A stretch of 64,000 nt of DNA from contig NC_060234.1 of assembly GCF_021155775.2 (NCBI RefSeq), forward strand, positions 10,736,283 through 10,800,282, in the 5' to 3' direction. Source of the DNA: Neodiprion pinetum (lineage: Eukaryota > Arthropoda > Insecta > Hymenoptera > Diprionidae). This document shows positions 1-12,011 of the stretch, in pieces. The notes beneath the pieces are model-generated. The model was not told where the DNA came from. It was given only the letters and a program-made list of their open reading frames with translations, and searched no databases. How positions within the stretch are numbered: the stretch's first letter is position 1; every line of letters starts with the position of its first letter. The position numbers and the translations under genes were made by a program.

Positions 1-127
1 ACGGCCGCCATCTTGAAATTAAGGAAGTGATTGGTTTTTGTTATTTAGAAGTGCAATTTTTGTTAGTTTTTGTATGTTTTAAATTTTTTTTTTTGGTTTT
101 TGAATGGTTTTTTTGTTTTTTTTTTTG

Positions 128-450
128 CACGAAGCAAATACACATACACACACACGCACGCACACACACTCGCACCCAACCCACACACACGCACGCACGC
201 ACACTCGCATCAAAACCCAAACACACACACACTCCCCCACACAAACCCAACAAACACGCACTCACACACACGCACACACTCCCGCGCACAAACCGAACAA
301 ACACACACACACACTCCCGCACACAAACCGAACAAACACACACACACACTCCCGCGCACAATGCCAAAACAAACCCAAACAATCAAACACGCAAACACCC
401 ACATGCACACCCAAACAAAGTCACGCGCACACACCTCCACGTACACGAAC
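128..450. repeat. CA-rich simple repeat and short minisatellite
   Basis: Degenerate (CA)n/(CGCA)n tract. Within it a unit of about 38 bp, containing CACTCCCGCGCACAAACCGA followed by ACAAA, recurs about three times between about 270 and 365. All six-frame open reading here is His/Thr or Val/Cys low-complexity and is not a gene. It abuts the 3' end of the Merlin transposase remnant. Confidence 0.9.
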
Positions 451-458
451 GGGGCACA

Positions 459-1394
459 TCAATTATTCTTGCCGGGATAGCAGATCTTGATATCCTGAAT
501 GATTTGCGCGAACGGATCGTTATTCATCTTCCTAACACGACGGCGCCACAAAAATTCGCACAGATGATCAGCTTTATTGTCTGAGCGAACGCCCCCTCGC
601 GCAAGAGAGCGCCGCATCCAACGCCAGGATGATTCGATGTTCTGGGTATGTGCTCCGGTAGCCGAATTGACTAATTCTACGCTATGATTCACCGTTTTAT
701 GGGGATAACCGTGTTTTTCCAAGCTTTCATACCCCTTCCAGCAATCCGTATGGATTTCTGTCCCAACCACGACATGTTTTTGAATAAGTGAAAGCAAGGT
801 CGTAGCGTCTCGTTTGTTTTCCGGGCAAATTTCCAGCCGGTAATTTTCCGCCTGGCCTCTGTGGATCATACCAAGAATCCATGATCCTTCAACAACGCGC
901 CCTCTTTCGTACTTGCGGCGGCCGATCTTACATTCGTCTATTTCAACGATTTCGCCGACGCCTCCTATTTTGCCTTGATTATCAAACTACTGATCCAGAG
1001 CGACCATACAAACCTCTCGGCAGAAAGAAAAGCGATCGGCAACACTTTCTGTCGATAGCTGCTGGCCCTCCACCACGCTACATTCGCGGATTGTTTGTTG
1101 AAAACTGAAGTCAACGGCAAAACAGTACGTCATAAGCATGACACAAGCTGGAGAAAGATGACATCGTTTGAACCATGTCTTTTCAGCCACGGTTGCCGAA
1201 TGATTATATTTGCCGTTTTTCTGGCAAATAAATTTTCCGCATTCTAGCATGGATTCATGAAGAACCATGGGCTTTTTATGCGTCCTACAATATCTTTCTC
1301 GGGGAATCAAACCGATCTCACGCAACCACTCAAGGGTGGTTTCACGATCTCGGAAAATACCGCTTAAGTTAAAGATGTTGTATACCCGATCCAT
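459..1394 (-). pseudogene. Merlin-type (IS1595/ISXO2-like) transposase, one nonsense codon
   Basis: One reading frame of 312 codons from ATG at 1394 to TGA at 459-461, interrupted once by TAG at 987-989 (codon 136). The N-terminal part has a degenerate zinc-ribbon (CRTH ... CGKFIC, about residues 40-65). The C-terminal part is the ISXO2-like DDE fold, with D153 in VEIDE, D217 in HTDCW and E254 in NIESSW, so all three catalytic acids survive. Eukaryotic Merlin transposons encode this bacterial-type transposase, which cuts and pastes DNA in the nucleus. Length fits the family. I did not find convincing terminal inverted repeats. With a single stop the copy is fairly young but probably inactive; the stop could also be an assembly error. 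No introns are needed. Confidence 0.85.
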
Positions 1395-1609
1395 TGTACG
1401 AAGGAAAAGCGGGTCGAATTAGCAAGCGCAATAGCGAAAGTTGTACAATGCACCGAAAAGCTGATTCGGATTTGGGCAATGGATTGATGCGGTAGTAAGA
1501 AGGAAGTGTTTGAGCAGATCCGATGTATCTCGAGACACAGCAGAGTATTCCGGGTAATATCCGGCAAAGAGGAAGATGCGACGAGAAGTACCGTGGGCGT
1601 GTGGTTGCG

Positions 1610-1700
1610 GGGCATCTGGGATGGTGTGTGGGATAAAGTGGGGTGGGTGCAGGGCATCTCGGATGGTGTGTGGGACATAGTGGGGTGGGTGCGGGGCATC
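1610..1700. repeat. 42-bp tandem repeat, about 2.2 copies
   Basis: Units begin at 1610, 1652 and 1694 with GGGCATC and contain GGATGGTGTGTGGGA and GTGGGGTGGGTGC. It lies just upstream of the Merlin transposase start. Peptides such as HTPSQMPR from this stretch are translation of the repeat, not a gene. Confidence 0.85.
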
Positions 1701-1757
1701 AATTGTTTTAAGAGGATGTGGCAGTCGCTTTCTCGCTATGTGAGTGCGAGAGATTTC

Positions 1758-1799
1758 GGGTGAATTTTCGATTTTCAAGGTAAAATCAATTTATTTTTT

Positions 1800-1843
<44 letters not shown>

Positions 1844-1956
1844 GTATACTTATGTATTTTGATGCGCTGATCAAGATTATCAAACTCAAAATACCCGCAA
1901 ATTCGATTTTCAAGGTCAAATCAGTTTTTTTTTTTTTGTATGTGTGTGTGTGTGTA
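1758..1956. repeat. Duplicated motif with (TG)n microsatellites
   Basis: The phrase CGATTTTCAAGGT, followed by AAATCA, a T-run and a (TG)n tract, occurs twice (about 1767-1842 and 1901-1956). The longer microsatellite is about 39 bp at 1804-1842. This is a local duplication seeded on simple repeats. Confidence 0.8.
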
Positions 1957-3544
1957 AGGCGCAATGTATGAAAGGCGCTTCAAAACTTGTGTGAAATCTA
2001 TGAATTGAAGTAAACATTTTTGAAGAGGACTGGCTCAGCCAGAAAATCATGCGGGATCGGTTATCGGATGTTGACGCTACGGAACAACTCGACTCGAGAG
2101 CCCTGAGGAATGCTCTCTGAGGAAGGCGGTCCTGGAGGCATTCGATTGTTAGCCAGGACACGAGACGGATCAAACCGAAACCTCAATATTCTCTACAATT
2201 TTAATTCTGTTGAATAAAGTTCCTGTTAAAATCAAGTACCTTCTACGGAATCTTAACGATATTTGAAAAAATCAAAAAACGACGAGACTGTGGACTAAAA
2301 TTATTTCGCTAGAATTGAACATTTTTTGGCAAAATTGAACAGCTTTGTCGGATTGATTTGGAAAAAATTAATACGTCATAAAAAAGGTTGCAAAGTAAAA
2401 ATTTATCGAAGCAAGTTTTGAAAAACTTTTAAAGAAACGCGTCTGACAAACTGGTTTTCAGTTTGTTCGACAGAAATTTTTAGTTATTATTGCCACGGAC
2501 TAGTATTGTTTTTCGAGGTGTGAGAGGAAAATAGCCTTAATTGAAAATCAAAATTGGACTGAAAACTTCGTGCTTCAAAATTCGAGTAATCCGATTTCAT
2601 ACAAGTTAACATGCAACTTTGCGTAAGATCCAATGATTCTCTATGGTAGAAGATTTCGGCACGTGTCGGTAATCAGCCTAAATATAAATGACGATAAGAA
2701 ATGATGTATAAAAAATTTTTAATGTTGTTTGTTAATGTAACGATGTTTGAAGCTATCGCGTCTAGGTGAGGCACGCACTGAGAAAAATTTTAGTAAAATA
2801 AATATTGATCAAACAACGGTTGAAATAGTTGTAGAATCGCAAGAGAAAGTGGTGCAAGTAGTTATTTAGCATGATTGTAGTAATCGGTATTACATTTTCT
2901 GGTTAACGCGACATTAAATTTGTTTATTCACAAGTTGAGGACTCCGCAGCAGGTATAACCTGTACACCATAAACTTATCTCGACGCAAGCTTGACTGGAA
3001 TAAATTTTCCGCAACGCTTGACAAGAGTTTCCCGGGATTGGCGCGGATCCCCGGGATAATCAGGGATCAAAAATAGATTGCAAGCTTCAACTGGCTTTTG
3101 TTTTTACGCTCGAGCTGCAGACCCGGTTGCGCAACGTAGGTCAACCTCTACCTAAGCACCTAGACCGTACATATGTATATACGTAGTTGGTGTTCAGGGG
3201 TGGGAAATAAGGTTCGACGCCCTTTAATAAGCCGGGAGTCTAAAGTTGTTAATTTTTTTTCTCACTTTGTCGGCTGCTGGAAACTCGGTCAAATTTATTC
3301 AAGGAAATATTAAGCCCTTGGGAGTACACGAAAGGAGAGCGAGATGCAAACATCGTGCAGCCTGAGAGACAAGCGAATAGCATGCGGGGGTTGAAGAAAG
3401 AGCAGGAAACCGAAAACAGAGTTTATATGAGCTTGCGGACACCTGATATTAATGTTTTCCACTCGGCGGAGATTCGCCGTCGTCCTGCGGCGGTTTCCTT
3501 CGCGTATTTTTCACGGATATTAATGTCACGACTTCACTGGACAC
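1957..3544. other. No gene recognised
   Basis: AT-rich sequence with no ORF that looks like a protein and no tRNA or rRNA. A short ORF near 3355-3612 runs into the Harbinger terminal repeat and has no protein-like composition. Confidence 0.6.
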
Positions 3545-3774
3545 GAGGGCTACGTTCCACTAAACGCCCGCAACGCCATCGACCACGACCGCTGAAATTG
3601 TCGTTCCACTAACGTAAAAACGCCGCGGGCGTTGTAGGCAAATGTTATAGGTGGAACGCATATTTGAGCGCTGTGTGCTCACAATATGGCGGCATAGTGG
3701 AAACGCGCAGCTGTGGGGGTTGTGCGTTAATATTCGTTATGTTAATAGTCGTTTTTCGTTAGTTAATAGTTCGC

Positions 3775-5292
3775 ATGGATTCGCGTGAATTTATAGTTGC
3801 GTTTTTGATGAAACGAATGAGAGATAATGACTCGGAAAGCTCATCAAGTTCTGATGACATGTGGAACGCTGCTTTGAGTGTGAGAGGAAAGCGACAAATA
3901 CGTCCACGCATTATAGGTTATAATGATGTGGTCGCTCGTTACACAGATCACGAGTTTAAAAGTCATTTCAGGTAATTTTATTTAAAATTGTAATTATTAA
4001 TTTGCACATATAATTTTAGTATACAAACTAATTAACTATTGTTTGCAGAATGTCAAGAGCTACGTTTCACTACCTCCATGGAATGATGCAACAAGATTTA
4101 TTAAGACAGGTAAAGGGTTGTCCTTGTATTCCTTCTCAAATACAGCTAATGATAGCTCTTTGGAAGATGGCCACTGCGGATTCATATAGGTAACGATTCG
4201 TTTTAAGCATGAAATCAGATTTATACCTTACTTAGAGACTTCTGATATGATTTTAACATAGAGAATTACACTGTGATCTTTGTTAAAAACAGGATTACAA
4301 GTGTTCTGTCTTTTTTTTTTAAATTGTTGAAGCACATTGTGGGTAGAAGTTGGTATCAATTGGATCATTTATGTTTCTACCTTTACTTTTCCAATAAACT
4401 CGTTGCAGATCCGTTTGTGACCGATTTAATGTTGGTCGGGCAACTGCTGTCAGAGCTGTACGAAGAGTCACTCGTGCATTATTCAAACGAGCTCCTTTGT
4501 TTATAAAATGGCCCACTGGAGATAACGCTGCCGCAGTTATGCGAGGATTTGAAGAAAGTAGTGGTTTTCCCAAAGTTATCGGTGCTATTGATGGAACCCA
4601 CATTCGTATAAACGCTCCAAAAAAAGACCAGAGGGATTACGTAAACAGAAAAGGATATCATTCGGTTCATTTCCAGGTATTCATTACTATATTTCATTTG
4701 ATTCCACTTTTTTGTGGTTGGTTTTATTTTAGTCTGTATGGTTTTTGTTTGTATTCATATCTTTTTCTAGTTGGTTTGCGACCACAGATGTTTGATAACA
4801 CATTGTTACGCTAGACATCCTGGATCGATCCATGATCAAAGAGTATTCCGCTTATCGGAAGTATCTGAATTTTTGAATGATGACCAAAAGTTTCCATCCG
4901 ACAGCCATCTCGTGGGTGATGCCGCATACGAACTGCATCAACATTTGATGACACCTTTTCGGGACAATGGGTTCCTAACTCGGAGACAGGAAAATTACAA
5001 CTATCGACATTCCGCAGCCAGGATAGCCGTGGAAAGATGTATTGGCCTACTAAAAGGACGTATGAGAAGCTTATTGCATTGCTTGCCAATGACAAGAGTA
5101 GATTTGATGGCTGAGTATATTGTGGCTTGTTGTGTTATTCATAACATTTGTACATTAAGAAATGACGAGATAAGCGTAATTGTGTTACCTCGAAATGTCA
5201 GCGAAAATCAAGAAAATACTAATGTTCGTCAAGTAGCGAATCAGAACGCTCCGATTCAAAAAAGAATTAGGATTATGGAAAATCTTCCATAG
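3775..5292 (+). CDS. Harbinger transposase (HARBI1-like), four exons
   Basis: Proposed exons are 3775-3971, 4049-4189, 4409-4676 and 4771-5292. Each intron is GT-AG and phases match exactly, giving 375 aa. The DDE_Tnp_4 triad is present: D174 in IDGTH, D224 in SIHDQRVF and E290 in VERCIG. Exon 2/3 carries the helical DNA-binding segment typical of the family (ADSYRSVCDRFNVGRATA). The enzyme excises and inserts the element at short target sites in the nucleus, with the Myb-like protein encoded opposite it needed for DNA binding or nuclear import in characterised Harbingers. The start ATG at 3775 follows a short leader after the inverted repeat. No disabling change is seen. Confidence 0.9.
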
Positions 5293-5700
5293 CTTATTTT
5301 GGAAATTTCGATAATATCGAGTATAATCATTATTATTACTATTTGTTAATATGGAAACAGGAAAGGATTTCTCTGCCAATAAACAACTTATAGACCATAT
5401 TCTCTGGCGTCATACAGTACTAACCTCTCGACAGCACCACATCAATTGTGAATATGGAAACCCGAAAGAATGGGGAGTTTTTACATCACAAACAGAATCA
5501 CTGTATATATTATATGAAGAAATAAATTGAAAGATTTCAAAAATATTTTTTATTTTATCAAGTACAACTTACACTATTAGATTTACTTTTCATTCTTCAA
5601 AAACAGTTATATAATCTCTCTTAACACGTGAAAAACTGAACTTCATCGCTAAAACTAATTACTTCTTATCAACTAATTTCGAAAGTAACGCAAGCATCTT

Positions 5701-7145
5701 TTAATCGATTTCCAAGCGCTCTTTATGTCGTTTGGCACGCGCTTCCTCCTCTTCCGATTTCTGTCGGAGTCTCTTTTTCAAGAGGGATGCCACGTTTTCT
5801 TGTGCCTTCCGGCTCGAGGATAAATCTGAGAAATGAAAAATGTCTACAAAATTTGGAGTAGCAACTAGTTGCATAGCAATGAAATTAATAAACATACCGG
5901 ATGACACTTCGCCCTCTGACTCCTGAGTTCTTTGTGAGGAGACTCCTGACGAAGACGCTACTGCAACTGGTGAAGCCCAGGCTTTTGCATGGAAAATAGT
6001 GTCCATTTTCTACAGAGGAATGAGCATATCATTTAATCCAAGAATGAAAATAAGTTTAGAAAACAAATATAAAAACATATAGATTTTGTTTTTACTTCAT
6101 AAAATAGCCAAGTTCGTCTGTCATTGCCACTTTTGCTATTATGGTCTTTCACACTTTTATATGTTTTTTTCAAACTCCTCATCTTCGCGGCACATTGAGG
6201 TCCAGTGATCAGCGGAATTTTTCTTTTCATACTTTGTGCAATGTCTTCCCAAATTTTTTTTTGGGAAAACTTCCCGCTCGAAAATTTCTCCTCGCTCTCT
6301 GTGTACGTATCCAGGAGTAAGAGCACCATCTCTGTACTCCAACGATATAATCCTAGAAGGCATACAGCATTTTCGAAATTATCGTTTGCATTAATTTATT
6401 TGGGTAATATGGTCTAGATACCACAGACTGATTGACGTACCACTCTCTTCGCAGGTAACAGCATCACCCTGCTGCGCTGATTCCGAGGGACCCTCTATAT
6501 TTGCTAAATCAAAAATAACGACAATGTAATAACCACTTTATTTTTGACTCTTCAATAGGCACGCCATAAAAACTGTTACAGATTTTACGCATTTAAACCA
6601 TTTGTATATATGTATGCATATTTAAATTGTTTAATAGAAAATAGAGCTTGCGTACCACTAGCAGTATTGTCAGCATCTTCCTGCTGCAATTGAAAAATCG
6701 ATGCGGCCTTTTCTTTTAATGCACCATTTATTAGTGCCGTTGCAAAGTGTAAATCTGGAATAAAAAAACTCAGTTCGTTAGAAAATGTATTAGAAACAAT
6801 GAAAATACATGACCGTTCATGAACACATCTATCGCAAGAAATAATTGGAATTAAATGAAACAAAATCTCAAATAATTATTTATATTGATATTGAGAAAAT
6901 GTGATGAGTTTCATTTTTTTCAACAAATAGAATGACGCACACAACGAAAAGTTCTATTTGAGGTTAGGATAAGAAAAACGCAATTTTTTTCCAAACCAAA
7001 GTTATTCGATTGAAAATTATATTTTATCTTTAAAATTAAGGGGCCACTAACCATTTTCGGCACGCGTAGCATCCTCCACTGATACTACTACTTCGACTGC
7101 AGTGTCACTTTCCGGATTATACAAAGTGATCGGTCTCGTCACCAT
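5701..7145 (-). CDS. Harbinger Myb/SANT-like accessory protein, six exons
   Basis: Minus-strand exons 7052-7145, 6656-6754, 6441-6503, 6096-6352, 5898-6009 and 5701-5825 join in phase across GT-AG introns to 249 aa. The fourth exon encodes a trihelix/Myb-like (Myb_DNA-bind_4 or MADF-type) domain: W and L anchors in YRWSTEMVLLLLDTY, then KKIWEDIA, then CAAKMRSLKKTYKSVKDHN. The C-terminus is a basic/acidic coiled-coil segment (KKRLRQKSEEEEARAKRHKE). In characterised PIF/Harbinger elements this second protein binds the subterminal DNA and partners the transposase. It lies inside the same inverted repeats, opposite in strand to the transposase. I infer the exon structure from splice motifs and phase; the short exons 2 and 3 are the least certain. 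Confidence 0.82.
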
Positions 7146-7351
7146 TGTTGTGTTTTTCCAATCCCCGCCACGTTTTAGTGAAAGCCCACTCTGACCCACC
7201 AATATTTTGTGGGCGATGTGGGCGCGATGTGGTCGCGAACAGTGACGTCATCTATGACGTCGAACGATCGCTCGCGACGACCACGAGCCATAGGTGGAAC
7301 GATACAGAGGGTGTTACAATCGTTGCGGGCGTTTAGTGGAACGTACCCGAG

Positions 7352-10276
7352 GTAATCCAACTCATCGCCGAAACGGATGCGAAACTTTCGCAACACTTAC
7401 TCGGCGGTTCGTCCATTTATAATAAATTTATGATCATTCGGTTGTACGTGAAACTATTTTTCACCGAATCCACCGGAGGGGCAATCAATTTTAAAAATAA
7501 TTTACCAGCCAGAAAAAATACAAAGCTTCGCTTCACCTTCGAGTTTATAAATTCGGCTCAAGTAACTGTAAATTTAGTTGCAGGTTTCAAGTGAAAAGCT
7601 CCTGTTTACGATTTTAATCCATTTTCTTTGGATTTTTAAGGTAAGCACCGCGGTATTTATCAATTTACTAATTTAATAATCATTCGACGGATAGAACCAA
7701 CCTGTAAAAAAATTTAAAAAAAATTGTGGTCCCCAAGTGTACAATTTCCTCAATTACGTAGGCTCTAGTTCTTTGAATTAACTCAGAATCAACACAGCTA
7801 TTCTCCGCTGCCATTGTTGGTTAATTAGCGAAGCTTCTCGCCCCTTGATGACGGTAATCAACGCATCACTGCGTGTATAACTTTGTGTATCAAACACAAT
7901 TCGTGTAACGCTACCTTTGTGGATGCGTAAAATATAAATTGACGGCGCCAGGCCAAAGTCCCTGTAAATGCAAAATTCCTGGCCGTAGTTTGATTTTGTG
8001 TTGCTGCGCAAATATAATGAAAATATGCAGCCCGCAACATTAATTTACGATGAAACGTCACGCCGGAGTTAATTACTACTTCCGTCACGCTTTTGCGGCG
8101 TATTATTACCGAAGTAATTACTTTTTAAACAATCCGGATTGCAAAACAATTTCAGGGTCAATTTATTTTATTTTCACTCGGATAGTTTCTCTTCGCGCAT
8201 ATTAGAATAGAACTCTGAATCAGAGAAAAACTAGAAATTATTATGATTACAGCATGTTGTGTTTTTAACATTTATAAATCAAAAGATGGGAAGTGTAAAA
8301 TCGCAATTGTTGTATCACTGATCGGTGAGAATGACGATTGATTTATTCATCGAGCGGTGAAGTTTACGTATAAAAATGAACCCTGACACGGCTGGGTCTT
8401 CAACTTATCACCGCAAGGAATGCTCGTTAAACTTTGTTCGTTATTTTGATCGAACGGAACCCGATTTAATTAATTAAATGCTAATTAGTAACCACAGGCT
8501 AGCGATTAATGCTCAACGATGGCATCAATATCCATGGATTATCACATACGGGGAGCTTTCGTCTCCCAGCGATCTTCAATATTAATTAAACATTTTATTT
8601 TATCCCGCAAATATTATCGAATTGTTACTCGGTTTTAAGCATATAAATATACGATTAAGCTGCGGCATATGAATGTGATGCTGAATTTCATATTATTAAC
8701 ATCTCGACTTGACGTCGAAATTTTCTGAACGCCAAGGGTGATCTGATTGCGAAAACGCTCCTTTTCCGAGAGCGTTCGTCTCGTAAAAGGATAATGGATT
8801 ATGAATATTCTCATTTTATCCTCTTTTGTAGGCTCTGAGCAACGCGAATTAGCTGCGGAACTATTTACGATTCGACAGCCATAAATTCGATATTAATCGT
8901 ACCAACCGATCGAAATTTAATTCGGTTGGGAAAGGTGGAATTCCTGAAATATCACACAAAAAAAGGTACAAAAATTGCAAGTACAGTATAAATTTATTCA
9001 TGGAAGTATACATCAAATAGAAGGTAAATTTGATTGTCAAACAAATCCTATAGTTGGGTGATACATATATTACGAATGATACATGAGATGAAATAATAAT
9101 ACATGAAACAAATTATCGTACAGTTATTATGCGTATTCAATTTATTCGAGGAAATTTTGCATCGAAAATTGTTTTCGCAAACTAAAAACTAATTTCGAGC
9201 AAAAGTTTTTGAATAAATATTCGATCGTTCGATTATTCGCCGTCGTTTGTCTCGATTAAAGTCACACAAATTGACAAAAACGAGCAGTTCGACTAAACTT
9301 TGACACTTATTTTTATTGCTTGTATTAATCAGCCGGATCAGTGCTTTCGGTTCTTCAGGGCTCAGAGCGAGAGTGGAAATACTTATTCGAGTGAAACGAT
9401 GTACAATTCAAAACACATAATAGAACACACATAATTGTATAAGATTGAAAATCTCACTCTCGAAATTATATTCTACACATAATATAATTGGAAGTAATGA
9501 TTAGCAAGAAAAACGAGTCGGATGTAAACACTTGTTTTAAACAAGTCTACGATTTCTTGAAAAAGTACGTATACTATCCGACCGCTAAGTAAGTACTCGT
9601 ACACACATTATCCTCGAATAAATATTTTACCCATGCCAAAAACCACTGGATTGCATTCAAAAATTATTCAAAGCAATTGATCGGCATTTTCTAAACTTAT
9701 TTGTTACATGATTTTTCACTCGATTGAAGAGAATCTGCAAAATCACCAGCAAATACAAGCAATTCGTGACCAACTCAAAGTAATTTCGATAAATTTACGC
9801 AAGGAAGAATCTGTCTAAATCGTCTGGTATGCGCTCATCGGACTTTTAACGAATAAAACCAATTGTGTTGATTGCTTATTCGAATTCCGTATTATAGATC
9901 GATTATGTAATTTGGGACTTGTGTAATTCAGTCTCAAAAATTTTGCTGTGCAAAAATGCTATATTCTAATTTTGTCGTAAAATAATCCTTCATAATACTT
10001 ATAAAATTATTATATCCGCAGAGTTGAAAACAAATAAATGGAAGCGAAAGAATACCGTAATCATAAGAAAATGCTTAGCTGCCTATGCTTCTAGTGAAAA
10101 TCATACACTTGAGTGAAATCGAACGAATCCATTAAATTTTCAGCACCTCTATTTTGAATCGATCTTGAACGAAGCATCGTAATTTAATCATTTACTTATA
10201 ACCCCGGCATCTTGTATTCTTATACGTTAACAAGGCTCTACGACAGTTTATAAATGAAATACTACCTGCTTCGCAA
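7352..10276. other. Intergenic, no gene recognised
   Basis: About 2.9 kb of AT-rich unique-looking sequence. Reading frames are short and of non-coding composition. The last part up to 10276 is presumably the 3' UTR and flank of the minus-strand gene that follows. No RNA gene or transposon end is seen. Confidence 0.55.
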
Positions 10277-11611
10277 CTAGATGTACATTGAGATAACGAA
10301 TGACGAACGAGCGGCCGCATCGTTGGAGCTGCAGCTAACATATTTCTCCTCGATTTCCTCTTGTTTCGAAATCTCAGATGGATTCCCTGGAAGTTTCTCC
10401 ATGCTGGAACGAGGGCTGGCACACCTCGGCTTGATCGTCGCGTAATGAGGCACCTCCTCGACGAGAGAACCGTAAAAACCGGAAAATGCCCCTCGAACAG
10501 GAGAAGCAGCGTGCTTCCCGTCGATCGAAACCGACTCGTCAAAGACGGTGGGCTCAGACTGCGGTCTGGCCATTGGGACGTCGTAGATCGGCTCCTCCTG
10601 CCGGTTCCTCATCTCGACGGTTCCGCCACTGAACCGATCGCAGTGACGGTATTCCTTGTGAAGCCACGGGTCGGATCGAGCGAGAGGGTGCTTCGGAATC
10701 TTGGCGAATTGCTTACCGATCCGGCGAACCCTTCTGGCGACAAGGCCCTTCTCCTGGTTGGATTCGTCGCTGATCGAATAGCTCGATACGTAGCCCGAGT
10801 CGAAGCGAAATCTTTCAGAGACGATCGGTTCCGCGTCGACGAACCGCAGCTTCGGCCGCGAGGACTCGCCGGGCTTTTCGATTTTCACCGGTGAAGTCTT
10901 GGCGAATGTCGAGAACGAGCAGTCAAAGTGGGCCGATTCAAAAACCTCGGTGTCCTGCTTCGTCATCGTCAGGGTAAAGGGAACGAGGGTCGAGGCCTCC
11001 GATGACGTCGAGCTGGACTCCTCGTCCTCGTTTTCCGAAGTCTGAATCTCCTCGACGAGGTTGTCTTGAGACGCAAAGACGACCCTTTTTGCGGTGGTCC
11101 GTTCCTCGAGGCTTCTTCCGGTCAGCATGGCCAAAAGTTTCTTGAACGATTTTTTACGCGGAAGCGTCTTGCCTGTTATCGGTATCCAGTCTACCGGCGT
11201 TTCGTCGATCTCAATTGGTTTTTTCAAGAAAGCCCCTACGATCTTCGGCTTCGTTTTTACCACCACCGCGGACTGAATCGGTTTCCCCGCGAGCGATTCG
11301 TCGGAAGGAACGTCCTTCGGGGTTTCGCTGGTCTTTCGCTTCCGGATTGTTCCGGTACTATCGTAGGCCATTACGGGTCCATCGTCGTAAACACTGGACG
11401 ATTCGTTGATTTCATCGCAGTGCAAGCTCTGAATTCGGTCGAATGCAAGGACGAGCCGCTTCACAAAGCTCATCGTCTTCTTGACCGGCGATTTTGTCGA
11501 CGATTTGCCATTCTGGCCGACTTCTTTTTCCCCGTCCTCGACCTCCCGACTGGTCGACGCCTTGGCGAAATCCACGTTCGCTTCCGGCTCACGATGACGA
11601 TGATGCTTCAT
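10277..11611 (-). CDS. Uncharacterised host-like protein, large coding exon with YDVP motif
   Basis: Open frame of 444 aa from the first in-frame ATG at 11611 to the stop at 10277; the frame stays open upstream to about 11725. GC content is clearly higher than the flanks, as expected for coding DNA. The protein is Ser/Glu/Lys-rich and probably disordered, with basic patches (VKKTMSFVKRLVL, LPRKKSFKKLLAML). It ends with EEPIYDVPMARPQSEP and VPHYATIKP; YDVP is the kind of phosphotyrosine site bound by Crk/Nck-type SH2 domains, so a signalling adaptor role is possible but unproven. Upstream exons are unresolved. A perfect donor follows a short frame at 11967-12011 (MMSFRHHVKSRG...), and an acceptor lies at 11755-11756, but joining them enters another frame. 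I do not recognise the family. Confidence 0.6.
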   Translation of the reverse strand: MKHHRHREPEANVDFAKASTSREVEDGEKEVGQNGKSSTKSPVKKTMSFVKRLVLAFDRIQSLHCDEINESSSVYDDGPVMAYDSTGTIRKRKTSETPKDVPSDESLAGKPIQSAVVVKTKPKIVGAFLKKPIEIDETPVDWIPITGKTLPRKKSFKKLLAMLTGRSLEERTTAKRVVFASQDNLVEEIQTSENEDEESSSTSSEASTLVPFTLTMTKQDTEVFESAHFDCSFSTFAKTSPVKIEKPGESSRPKLRFVDAEPIVSERFRFDSGYVSSYSISDESNQEKGLVARRVRRIGKQFAKIPKHPLARSDPWLHKEYRHCDRFSGGTVEMRNRQEEPIYDVPMARPQSEPTVFDESVSIDGKHAASPVRGAFSGFYGSLVEEVPHYATIKPRCASPRSSMEKLPGNPSEISKQEEIEEKYVSCSSNDAAARSSFVISMYI

Positions 11612-12011
11612 CGGCTTAGCGAACAACGACGTGCTCGACGAATATCGTCCAGCTTGATCTTCTTTCTTCGGGAGATCCGAAGATCCATCAGGTCCGGTCT
11701 CGAGTATCGTCGGCTTCCCATAATTATCGCTGGTATTTGTGTTCTGCCGAACCTGCGAAACAGTGAAATTTCGAATTAAGACAGGAACAACTTGAATCGA
11801 GGAACAGGAGAGTTAAGATCCAACGTCACCGTGATTAGCGATGCGTTAATAAATGTAAAAAAAAAAAAAAAAAACAAGAAGCAATAATTATAAATTCCTT
11901 GCCACAGAATACTTTTAATTTGATGGTGAGTTTAGAATTTGCGAAATGAGATACAAGTTTACTTACTTTGTCGGAGCCCCTACTTTTCACGTGATGACGA
12001 AAAGACATCAT

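Larger units (their letters stand above)
3548..7348. mobile_element. Complete PIF/Harbinger DNA transposon, 3.8 kb
   Basis: The terminal inverted repeats are GGCTACGTTCCACTAAACGC at 3548 and, on the other strand from 7348, GGGTACGTTCCACTAAACGC. The match runs about 30 bp with one mismatch near the tip. The flanking triplets are identical (GAG at 3545-3547 and 7349-7351), giving a 3-bp target duplication. Two divergent gene units fill the element: a transposase on + and a Myb-like DNA-binding partner on -, with convergent 3' ends around 5.3-5.7 kb. This two-gene layout is the family hallmark. Both genes are free of stops and frameshifts once spliced, so the element may be able to move. Confidence 0.9.

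Noticed and set aside
27..584. Long overlapping ORFs in the CA-rich repeat
   Set aside because: They are open in several frames only because the DNA is simple repeat; products are His/Thr or Val/Cys low complexity.
1364..1778. ORFs rich in HTPSQMPR-type peptides
   Set aside because: Translations of the 42-bp tandem repeat, out of frame with each other.
10361..11779. Plus-strand ORFs of 177 and 237 aa
   Set aside because: Antisense shadows of the GC-rich minus-strand coding exon.
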